A stretch of DNA of 5,094 nt from Flavobacteriales bacterium. Its GTDB lineage: Bacteria; Bacteroidota; Bacteroidia; Flavobacteriales_D; Parvicellaceae. Positions 1 to 5,094 of this stretch are shown in pieces; position 1 is the first letter of the stretch, and each line of letters opens with the position of its first letter. A model generated the notes under the pieces. It saw only the letters and a list, made by a program, of their open reading frames with translations, did not search any database and had not been told where the DNA came from. Location of the stretch: the NCBI GenBank assembly GCA_027047735.1, contig JALTUD010000440.1, forward strand, positions 1 through 5,094. The letters run 5' to 3'. The translations under genes and the position numbers were made by a program.

Positions 1-281
1 AAGCTTCAAAAAGTAACCCGACATCATCTGGTATTTTTCAATCTATAAAAGACACTTCATATATTATCTATCCTAACCCTACTTCGTCAATAGTTTTTGT
101 TGATAATCGTCTAAATGGATATAAGTATGAAGTAATATCTATAACCGGTGCTATTGAACAAAACGGTCTATTATTATGCAACAGCATCAACTTATCCCAA
201 CTTGATTCCGGAATCTATTTTATTAAAATAACAGATTTCAATTCTGATGCAGTTAAAATTGTTAAGGTTATTAAAGAGTAA
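1..281 (+). CDS. C-terminal end of a secreted protein with a T9SS type A sorting domain (5' partial)
   Basis: The frame is open from the left edge (first full codon at base 3) to the TAA at 279-281 and gives 92 residues with no start codon assignable. The first ~19 residues are a Ser/Thr/Lys-rich linker. From residue 20 the pattern is that of the Bacteroidota Por secretion C-terminal sorting domain: YPNPT at 23-27, a beta strand with YEVISITG at 43-50 in the place of the usual 'v.i.n..G' strand, then INLSQLDSGIYFIKI (62-76), the hallmark 'dlSxLxsGiYfvki' strand, and a Lys/Ile/Val-rich end (VKIVKVIKE). In this family the domain directs a Sec-exported protein through the outer-membrane T9SS, where it is usually cleaved off and the cargo attached to the surface or released. 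The catalytic or adhesive part lies upstream of the window, so the function of the cargo cannot be told. It is convergent with the tonB-end operon. Confidence 0.9.
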   Translation, partial: ASKSNPTSSGIFQSIKDTSYIIYPNPTSSIVFVDNRLNGYKYEVISITGAIEQNGLLLCNSINLSQLDSGIYFIKITDFNSDAVKIVKVIKE

Positions 282-303
282 TACTTAGTATTCTTTCCTA
301 GTA

Positions 304-329
304 ATACCATTTAAGCATTAAAATGGTAT
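304..329. repeat. AT-rich inverted repeat after the T9SS cargo gene
   Basis: ATACCATTT at 304-312 is perfectly complementary to AAATGGTAT at 321-329, giving a 9-bp stem with an 8-nt loop (313-320), 22 bases after the stop of the upstream gene. It is followed on the plus strand by an A-rich run (330-341) rather than a T tract, so it is not a canonical intrinsic terminator in that direction. It may stabilise the 3' end of the cargo mRNA. With only two G-C pairs it could also be chance in AT-rich DNA. Confidence 0.4.
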
Positions 330-377
330 AAAACAAAAAAAATCTCATCATAATCTAAAGGAACTAAAATTCACTTT

Positions 378-467
378 CTATCCGCCAATTTCGCTCGCGT
401 TAGGGATAGGAGCGGCATCCTTTTGCCCTCCCTCCTTTTGGAGGGCAAAAGATATAGCGGATAGCCC
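378..467 (+). ncRNA. Candidate structured RNA / dispersed flavobacterial intergenic element
   Basis: Several perfect pairings are visible. CTATCCGC (378-385) pairs with GCGGATAG (457-464), 8 bp. CTTTTGCCCTCC (420-431) pairs with GGAGGGCAAAAG (440-451), a 12-bp hairpin with an 8-nt loop. GGG (403-405) can pair with CCC (465-467). Between them lie purine-rich unpaired blocks, GATAGGAGCGGCAT (405-418) and GATATAGCGGATAG (451-464). From memory, the skeleton 'GGGATAG-AGCGGCATCC-TTTT-variable hairpin-AAAA-GATATAGCGGATAGC' recurs between genes in many Flavobacteriia genomes. It may correspond to the Flavo-1 RNA motif, but that identification was not checked. The plus strand is chosen because the remembered motif reads this way and a terminator follows at 470. 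No promoter was recognised upstream, so it could instead be a 3'-UTR element of the cargo gene. It is more GC-rich than its surroundings. Confidence 0.45.
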
Positions 468-469
468 GA

Positions 470-526
470 CCCTCAAAGCAAAAAAGAGCGTTCCCTGCAA
501 AGGTATGCTCTTTTTTGCTTTGAGGG
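470..526 (+). terminator. Long perfect inverted repeat, putative terminator of rightward transcripts
   Basis: Bases 470-489 are an exact 20-bp reverse complement of 507-526, separated by a 17-nt loop (490-506). The stem centre is an A6-GAGC / GCTC-T6 block, so a rightward transcript would form a GAGC/GCUC hairpin followed by U6 (511-516). That is an A-tract/stem/U-tract layout able to stop transcription from the cargo gene or the RNA-like element. The GC core is short (4 bp), although the full stem is long. The stem competes with the pairing 485-495/525-535, because 485-489 and 525-526 belong to both. Confidence 0.7.
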
Positions 527-535
527 GAACGCTCT
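480..535 (-). terminator. Intrinsic terminator of the leftward tonB-end operon
   Basis: Read on the minus strand, AGAGCGTTCCC (535 to 525) pairs perfectly with GGGAACGCTCT (495 to 485), and the second arm runs straight into five further T's (484 to 480). Within the apical region CAAAG (522-518) can pair with CTTTG (502-498), lengthening the helix across a 2x2 internal loop. The first arm starts only five bases after the last base of the tonB stop codon (540-542). A GC-rich stem followed by a U tract immediately downstream of the last gene is the standard rho-independent arrangement. This is the best supported regulatory site in the window. Confidence 0.82.
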
Positions 536-539
536 AATC

Positions 540-1301
540 TTAATTTAAAGTAAAGCGTATTCCTTTTCTTAACACATCGTATTTGGGTCCGTTTGGCGTA
601 GCATTAAATTTGAATTTTTTAGCTTGTTCTTCTGCACTTTTTATCAATCGAATATTACTTGTAGTGGTGAGCGAATGATTGGGTAAGGCTACGGCTTTTA
701 TTACTCTACCTTCTCGATTAATCGTGATTTCTACCATTACTGTTCCCGTTTCTTGAGTTGGATTCTTTAAATCGGGTTCGTAGGTAATGATTCTGCCTTT
801 ACCATCTCCTATTCCGTTTCCTGAACCTGTTTTGGGACCATTGCCCCCTCCTATTCCTCCACCGGAACCTCCATCTCCGGAGCCACTATCATCGTCGCCG
901 TTTCCTTTTCCGAACAAGCCACCCAGACCTCCGTATTTAGGTTTCTTTTTTTCTTCTTTTTCTTCAGCATTACTGTTTTGCTTATGGGTACTTGCCGGCT
1001 TTGTTGAACTTTCAACAGGCGAATCTTCTTTTTGGGTAACCACCTCTTCGCTACTGTTTGAGCTTTGAACTTCCTCCACTACTTCTTGCGAAACTTCCTC
1101 TTGCTTTTCTTCTGCTTTTGCTCCTCCTTTAGAACCTCCACCTCCGCTATAATCCATAACCATTAATACTTTTTCTTCGGGGAAAGGCGGATCGGGAAGT
1201 GGTGCCATTGCAGCAATAATCAACAAGATAAGAATGATAATATGAAACAGAATTGTTCCAATTATACCTGCTCTTTTATCTTCTTTTTTTATTGCTTGCA
1301 T
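540..1301 (-). CDS. tonB: TonB-family energy transducer
   Basis: This 253-residue protein has a short basic N-terminus, one membrane anchor at about 12-33, a long low-complexity periplasmic spacer and a C-terminal TonB domain at about 185-253. The spacer is Glu/Lys/Ser-rich at 62-120 and Gly/Ser/Asp-rich at 123-169, unlike the Pro/Lys-rich spacer of enterobacterial TonB. The C-terminal domain shows GTVMVEITINREGRVIKA (186-203), the usual strand-turn-strand, and ends at FTLN. His20 lies in the anchor helix, in the context FH, like the transmembrane histidine needed by E. coli TonB to couple to ExbB/ExbD. In this family the C-terminal domain contacts the TonB box of outer-membrane receptors and opens them using proton motive force. 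The ATG at 1301 is the only in-frame Met after the stop at 1329-1331. It is the last gene of the series, 58 bp after exbD, with a terminator right behind it. A TolA-like role is the main alternative. Confidence 0.88.
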   Translation of the reverse strand: MQAIKKEDKRAGIIGTILFHIIILILLIIAAMAPLPDPPFPEEKVLMVMDYSGGGGSKGGAKAEEKQEEVSQEVVEEVQSSNSSEEVVTQKEDSPVESSTKPASTHKQNSNAEEKEEKKKPKYGGLGGLFGKGNGDDDSGSGDGGSGGGIGGGNGPKTGSGNGIGDGKGRIITYEPDLKNPTQETGTVMVEITINREGRVIKAVALPNHSLTTTSNIRLIKSAEEQAKKFKFNATPNGPKYDVLRKGIRFTLN

Positions 1302-1359
1302 AGGAGTTCTAACATTATTTGATGTGCTCTAATACGTTTTGTGCCGAAAAAGGTTCAAT

Positions 1360-1755
1360 TTAATTGCTTTTCGTTTTTATTACAATTTTTAACCCGTTAC
1401 GTTTTGCAATATCAATTACTTTAACAGAGTGTTCCCAATCAGATGCTTTATCTCCTAACAACTCTATGGTACTGTCGTTTTTTAATTGCGACATAATCAC
1501 TTCTTCTAATTTTTCCGGTGCTACGGGTGTTTTGCTTTTTGCTCCTACAAAATATTCATTGATATTGGATACATAGACTTTGATATTGGATTTTTCTTTT
1601 GTTGTTGCATTTTTACTTGTAGGTAAATCAACGTTATGTCCGGCACTTACCATGGTGGAAAGTACAACAAAAAAGATAAGCAACAGAAAGACCAAATCGG
1701 TCATAGAAGACATACCGCCTTCTATCTTTATTTTATTTGTGGAACGTAAATTCAT
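1360..1755 (-). CDS. exbD: Biopolymer transport protein ExbD/TolR family
   Basis: The 131-residue product has the ExbD plan: a short polar cytoplasmic N-terminus (1-15), a single transmembrane helix at about 17-38 and a periplasmic domain (about 45-131) ending in the compact ExbD/TolR fold. The key motif is MSSMTDLVFLLLIFF (15-29). Asp20 in it corresponds to the membrane aspartate (Asp25 in E. coli ExbD) that carries protons through the ExbB/ExbD motor. The C-terminal stretch SVKVIDIAKRNGLKIVI (110-126) matches the family's 'v..vmd.ak..G..kv.l' helix and strand. Length is usual for the family. The start is well placed: the frame has a TGA (1765-1767) four codons upstream and no other ATG between. 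It sits 30 bp after exbB. Only one exbD copy is present, whereas some flavobacterial loci carry two in tandem. TolR is excluded only by context (TonB, no Pal or TolB). Confidence 0.92.
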   Translation of the reverse strand: MNLRSTNKIKIEGGMSSMTDLVFLLLIFFVVLSTMVSAGHNVDLPTSKNATTKEKSNIKVYVSNINEYFVGAKSKTPVAPEKLEEVIMSQLKNDSTIELLGDKASDWEHSVKVIDIAKRNGLKIVIKTKSN

Positions 1756-1785
1756 AGAGCAAAATCAATTAAAAGATAAACTAAA

Positions 1786-2505
1786 TTAGTTACTTGGAGC
1801 ATCAAGTATTTCCATGAACTCCATTGAACTTCCTTCCATTCGTTGGATTACTTTCTCAACCTTACTAATCAAATAGTTATAAGCTACATAGGCAATAATT
1901 CCAACAACTAAACCGCCAACGGTTGTTACCATGGCTTCGTTAATCCCTCCCGAAAGACTTTGAATTTCAACGCCTTCAGTTCGCATTTTACCAAAAGTAT
2001 CCATCATACCCAATACCGTTCCTAAGAATCCAATCATTGGAGCAACTCCTGCAATGGTTGCCAGTATTGACAAACGTGCTTCTAATCTGTAAATCTCCAT
2101 TTTAGCTACGTTTTCGATAGCGGCATGTATATCTTTTAATGATTTTCTTCCAATATTAGCTATTCCTTTCTCTACCATTCTGGCTACGGGATTATCGGTT
2201 GACGCACATAATTGTTTGGCTGCATCTAACTTTCCGTCATTGACATATTCTTTAATTTTCTTCATGAAATCACGTTCTTCATTTAACGCTCGTTTTATGG
2301 TTAGAAAACGCTCAATAAAAATATAAACTGCCAAAATAGAACAGATAGCTAATGGTCCCATTATATACCAACTGTCTATAATTACATCCATTATCGTTTG
2401 CTGTTCTATTGCCTCCTCTCCTACGCTTACACCTGCGTTATTTACAGCTTCCGCACCTTCTTCAACTGTTAGTTGAATGATATTCATTAATGTATTTAAA
2501 TTCAT
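1786..2505 (-). CDS. exbB: MotA/TolQ/ExbB family proton channel protein
   Basis: This 239-residue protein has three membrane helices, at about 46-66, 147-169 and 191-213. A cytoplasmic loop of some 80 residues separates TM1 from TM2, as in ExbB. Conserved signatures are APMIGFLGTVLGMMDTF (155-171) and INEAMVTTVGGLVVGI (188-203). Glu190 and Thr195 keep the spacing of Glu176 and Thr181 in E. coli ExbB, and Thr163 matches Thr148, so the residues lining the ion path are intact. ExbB forms the ring around the ExbD helices and powers TonB. The N-terminus before TM1 (1-45) is acidic and probably periplasmic, longer than in TolQ but common in Bacteroidota members of the family. An in-frame TAA lies two codons before the ATG, so the start cannot be further upstream, though Met7 is an alternative. 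It begins 17 bp after nhaD, implying cotranscription. Confidence 0.93.
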   Translation of the reverse strand: MNLNTLMNIIQLTVEEGAEAVNNAGVSVGEEAIEQQTIMDVIIDSWYIMGPLAICSILAVYIFIERFLTIKRALNEERDFMKKIKEYVNDGKLDAAKQLCASTDNPVARMVEKGIANIGRKSLKDIHAAIENVAKMEIYRLEARLSILATIAGVAPMIGFLGTVLGMMDTFGKMRTEGVEIQSLSGGINEAMVTTVGGLVVGIIAYVAYNYLISKVEKVIQRMEGSSMEFMEILDAPSN

Positions 2506-2522
2506 AATTTAATGTATAATTA

Positions 2523-3992
2523 TTAAGATATGTAAAAAACAAAAGCTCCTGCCAAATACCCTGCAACGGCCAACAAACTTATTTTTTTCATATACCACCC
2601 AAAAGGTATCTTTTCTAATCCCATTACGGCTACTCCTGCCGCACTACCGATAATTAAAGAACTACCTCCTGTACCGGCACAGTACGCTAAAAACTTCCAA
2701 AAGGTTCCACTCATAGCAAAAACTCCTTCGGGCTCTATTGCGTACATTCCTTGTGCTGCTGCTACCAGAGGAACGTTATCTACTATGGCAGACAAGAAAC
2801 CAATGGCAATGTTGATTGCATAGATATTACCACCAAAAGAAACATCTAACATATGAGCCATTTTAGCTAAATGACCTACTTCTTGTAAGGCTGCTACCGC
2901 TAACAAAATTCCTAAGAAAAATAATACGCTCGCCGTATCAATTTTTTGAAGTATTCTTAATGGAGAGAACTCTCTTTTTTCCTCCGCCGGACGTTTTTTG
3001 TGCACCAATTCGGTAATTGCCCAAATGACACCTAAACTCAACATCATTCCCATAAATGGAGGTAAATGCGTAATGGTTTTAAATACGGGAACAAATACTA
3101 AGCCCAACAAACCGATAACGAAGAAAAATGTTTTTTCACCACTAGTTAATACTGCTGAAGGATGATTACCGGTAGAAGAAGTATCCACAACAGGACGTTC
3201 GATTTTACCCTTGAAGAAAAATGTTGCGAAAAGCAACGGAACAACAACTGTTAATAACGCAGGTATAAAGATAGACTCTATAATGTCTAAGGTATCCGGT
3301 AATTGTTTTCCTATCCAAAGCATAGTGGTGGTAACATCTCCTATCGGGGACCAAGAACCTCCTGCATTGGCGGCAATGATAACAAACCCCGCAAAATACC
3401 ATCTCGTTTTTTGGTCGGATATTAATTTCCGCAATACAGAAATCATAACGATAGAAGTGGTTAAGTTATCCAGTGCTGCAGAAAAGAAAAAAGTGATAAA
3501 CGTAACAATCCAAAGAAGTTTTGCTGTATTGGTTGTTGTTATCTTATTAGTAATAACAGAAAACCCATCATGAGCATCGACCAATTCTACGATTGTCATT
3601 GCTCCTAATAAGAAGAACAAAATACCTGCTATATCATAAAGATGATGCGATAATCCGTGTTCGATATAATGTCTTACATATTCGTGAGTCTCTGATGCTT
3701 CGATAGGTGTGTCATCATGTTCTAATTGTTTTTTAAACAACTGTTCTTCAAAAAAATGAACGACATTTTTTGTTTGAGGTTCTATGTTTTCTTGATGATG
3801 AGCTTCTTCTACAATTTCTGTGATAGGCTTATGTTCGTCAATTTGTAGGAACTGTGCCGGATTTAGAGCATATATTGTCCAACATAACATTCCGATTAAC
3901 AATGCTGATGATGCTTTATCGATATGAATTGAGTGCTCCAGTGCTATTCCTATATATCCTAGAACAAAAATGACTACTATAAAAATTTCCAT
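2523..3992 (-). CDS. nhaD: NhaD-type sodium:proton antiporter
   Basis: This 489-residue, strongly hydrophobic carrier has about a dozen membrane segments and belongs to the ion transporter (IT) superfamily, NhaD family. It should expel Na+ (or Li+) in exchange for H+ at the inner membrane. The two halves show internal pseudo-symmetry. SAALDNLTTSI (171-181) is echoed by SAIVDNVPLVA (401-411), each with an Asp-Asn pair (D175/N176 and D405/N406). NAGGSWSPIGD (209-219) is echoed by AGTGGSSLIIGSAAG (439-453). FFLLGAMTIVELVDAH (126-141) is typical of NhaD. Residues 52-117 form a hydrophilic Glu/His-rich insert between the first hydrophobic segments, with ten histidines. The start is firm: a TAA lies two codons upstream and no other Met intervenes. 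The leader is A-rich and has no Shine-Dalgarno motif. It lies 40 bp after the dehydrogenase gene and 17 bp before exbB. ArsB/NhaD-type anion carriers are the nearest alternative. Confidence 0.92.
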   Translation of the reverse strand: MEIFIVVIFVLGYIGIALEHSIHIDKASSALLIGMLCWTIYALNPAQFLQIDEHKPITEIVEEAHHQENIEPQTKNVVHFFEEQLFKKQLEHDDTPIEASETHEYVRHYIEHGLSHHLYDIAGILFFLLGAMTIVELVDAHDGFSVITNKITTTNTAKLLWIVTFITFFFSAALDNLTTSIVMISVLRKLISDQKTRWYFAGFVIIAANAGGSWSPIGDVTTTMLWIGKQLPDTLDIIESIFIPALLTVVVPLLFATFFFKGKIERPVVDTSSTGNHPSAVLTSGEKTFFFVIGLLGLVFVPVFKTITHLPPFMGMMLSLGVIWAITELVHKKRPAEEKREFSPLRILQKIDTASVLFFLGILLAVAALQEVGHLAKMAHMLDVSFGGNIYAINIAIGFLSAIVDNVPLVAAAQGMYAIEPEGVFAMSGTFWKFLAYCAGTGGSSLIIGSAAGVAVMGLEKIPFGWYMKKISLLAVAGYLAGAFVFYIS

Positions 3993-4032
3993 TACTTACT
4001 TTTTTTCTTTTTTAACTAAATTATAAAATGAA

Positions 4033-5094
4033 TTAAACGAGTTCTTTTAAAGCTATTTCAAAGGCTGTTTTTGCAATCTTTGTCTTAGCATGACTTACTT
4101 GATGTGCTTTTTCCAAGGCTTTCTTTATGGTTAATGAAGTATCATCAAAAATACCTTGATCTGTAATTTCTTGTAAATCATTTGCCATTAGGTAAGCAAA
4201 CACTCTTGCCATTCCGCAATTTGAAATAAAATCAGGGATTACACTAACGTGGTTGTCTGCATGATCGGCTATTTCACCAAAGAAAATCTCCGGATCGGCA
4301 AATGGAACATTTGCTCCGGCGGCAATGACTTCCACTCCGGATTCAATCATTCTATCTACTTGGTCTTTGGTAACCAATCTGGATGCGGCACAGGGTAAAA
4401 ATATCTCTGCTTCTACGTCCCAAATCTTTTCATTTACTTCTGAAAAAGGAAGCATATTATCGGCGTTGAGTTTATTTCCTTTCTTGTTTAGAAATAAATC
4501 TCTTACCTCGTCAAAAGAAAATCCTTCTTCGTTGATTAATCCTCCTGCAATATCAATTATTCCGACTATTTTAGCTCCTTGTTGGGCTAAATAATAAGCA
4601 GCGGCAGAACCTACGTTCCCCCAACCTTGAACGACTACTTTTTTCCCTTTGAGTTCTCCACCGTAAATATCATAATAATGTTTTACAGATTCGGCAACAC
4701 CATAGCCGGTTATCATATCGGCTACGACGTATTTATTTTCTATTTTAGGGCTGTATTTTTCGTCTTCTATAACTTTGATTACTCCTTGGCGAAGCTGTCC
4801 TATACGATTTATCTTTTGTGCTTCTCGCGGTTGAAAGTGTCCGTTGAAAACGCCTTCTTGCGGATGCCAAACGCCACAGTCTTCAGTAATCGGAATGACT
4901 TCGTGAATTTCATCTACGTTTAAATCTCCTCCGGTTCCGTAATAGAATTTCAATAACGGTGTTACGGCTTTATACCATCTTCTCAAAACCCCTTCTTTAC
5001 GCGGGTCATTCGGATCAAAATTAATTCCTGATTTTGCTCCCCCGATAGCAGGACCTGAAACAGTAAATTTAACTTCCATCGTCTTTGCTAAAGA
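4033..5094 (-). CDS. gdh: Glu/Leu/Phe/Val dehydrogenase, probably glutamate dehydrogenase (5' partial)
   Basis: The protein interconverts an amino acid, most likely glutamate, and its 2-oxo acid with NAD(P)H and ammonia. Counting from the Met at 5079, 348 residues are present, but the frame stays open to the edge. The five codons before that Met read SLAKT, which fits the family's helix before the 'MxxKfxvsGpaiGGaK' strand. The real start is therefore outside the window and roughly 50-80 residues are missing. Visible features are GGAKSG (13-18) with the expected catalytic-site Lys16, a Rossmann motif GWGNVG (152-157) followed by an acidic residue at the end of the second strand (D176, suggesting NAD+ rather than NADP+), CAASRL (230-235), GANVPF (255-260) and DFISNCGM (283-290). 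Leucine or phenylalanine dehydrogenase cannot be excluded without the N-terminus. It would be the first visible gene of the minus-strand series. Confidence 0.88.
   Translation of the reverse strand, partial: SLAKTMEVKFTVSGPAIGGAKSGINFDPNDPRKEGVLRRWYKAVTPLLKFYYGTGGDLNVDEIHEVIPITEDCGVWHPQEGVFNGHFQPREAQKINRIGQLRQGVIKVIEDEKYSPKIENKYVVADMITGYGVAESVKHYYDIYGGELKGKKVVVQGWGNVGSAAAYYLAQQGAKIVGIIDIAGGLINEEGFSFDEVRDLFLNKKGNKLNADNMLPFSEVNEKIWDVEAEIFLPCAASRLVTKDQVDRMIESGVEVIAAGANVPFADPEIFFGEIADHADNHVSVIPDFISNCGMARVFAYLMANDLQEITDQGIFDDTSLTIKKALEKAHQVSHAKTKIAKTAFEIALKELV

Larger units (their letters stand above)
540..5094 (-). other. Putative operon gdh-nhaD-exbB-exbD-tonB
   Basis: Five minus-strand genes follow each other with gaps of 40, 17, 30 and 58 bp. 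No terminator-like hairpin was seen in these gaps and there is a clear terminator five bases after the last stop. The promoter must lie beyond the right edge, or in part in the 40-bp gap before nhaD, where no convincing Bacteroidota promoter (TTG ... TAnnTTTG) was found. The 58-bp gap before tonB could hold a weak internal promoter, but none is recognisable. Cotranscription is an inference from spacing and strand. Confidence 0.6.

Noticed and set aside
304..341. Hairpin at 304-329 as the terminator of the T9SS cargo gene
   Set aside because: The stem is AT-rich and followed by an A-run rather than a T-run on the plus strand, so the 470-526 structure is a better terminator candidate.
282..539. 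CRISPR array, tRNA, or mobile-element ends in the intergenic region
   Set aside because: No spaced direct repeats, no tRNA-like arms and no transposase or target duplication are visible; the repeats here are all inverted and local.
787..1068. Plus-strand open frame giving a Pro/Phe/Ser-rich 93-residue peptide
   Set aside because: It is the antisense of the Gly-rich spacer of tonB; Gly codons read backwards give Pro. There is no independent sign of coding.
1315..1359. In-frame 14-codon extension after the exbD stop (IEPFSAQNVLEHIK, then TAA)
   Set aside because: The frame stays open for 14 codons after the TAA, which is not unusual by chance. The ExbD domain is already complete at normal length, so readthrough or a stop mutation is not supported.
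3205..3573. Open frames on both strands inside nhaD
   Set aside because: They overlap a well-conserved antiporter in another frame and resemble no family.
3993..4032. TAATTTAG in the gdh-nhaD gap as a Bacteroidota -7 promoter (TAnnTTTG)
   Set aside because: One specified base is wrong, no TTG element was seen at a suitable distance upstream, and such matches are frequent in AT-rich DNA.
4325..4923. Two plus-strand open frames opposite the dehydrogenase
   Set aside because: They are antisense to strongly conserved catalytic and Rossmann segments and have no recognisable domain.

Overview
The window looks like chromosomal DNA of a Bacteroidota member, most likely the Flavobacteriia. The sequence is AT-rich and gene starts lack Shine-Dalgarno motifs. 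The left edge carries the end of a type IX secretion (T9SS) cargo protein, a system largely confined to this phylum. The TonB, ExbB, ExbD, NhaD and glutamate dehydrogenase homologues all have a flavobacterial character. Genus cannot be fixed from the sequence alone. The window begins exactly on a HindIII site (AAGCTT), which may mean it is the end of a cloned fragment.

Layout. Positions 1-281 (+) hold the last 92 residues of a secreted protein, with a T9SS C-terminal sorting domain. Positions 282-539 form a gene-free stretch between convergent genes that is rich in inverted repeats. It contains a weak AT-rich hairpin (304-329), a structured RNA-like element resembling a dispersed flavobacterial intergenic motif (378-467), and a dense, overlapping palindrome (470-535) that can act as a terminator on both strands. 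From 540 to the right edge, five genes lie head-to-tail on the minus strand. In transcription order they are a Glu/Leu/Phe/Val-type dehydrogenase (5' end outside the window), an NhaD-type Na+/H+ antiporter, ExbB, ExbD and a TonB-family energy transducer. Gaps are 40, 17, 30 and 58 bp, so a single operon ending at the terminator near 535 is plausible.

How the genes work together. ExbB and ExbD form the inner-membrane ion-driven motor, and TonB carries its energy to outer-membrane receptors such as SusC-type importers. NhaD exchanges Na+ and H+ across the same membrane, and glutamate dehydrogenase links nitrogen assimilation with the glutamate pool. The shared theme of ion homeostasis and energised uptake is an inference from adjacency.

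No clearly novel protein system is visible. The coding genes are ordinary housekeeping families. The parts most worth a second look are the structured intergenic region at 378-535 and, less so, the His-rich hydrophilic segment inside NhaD.
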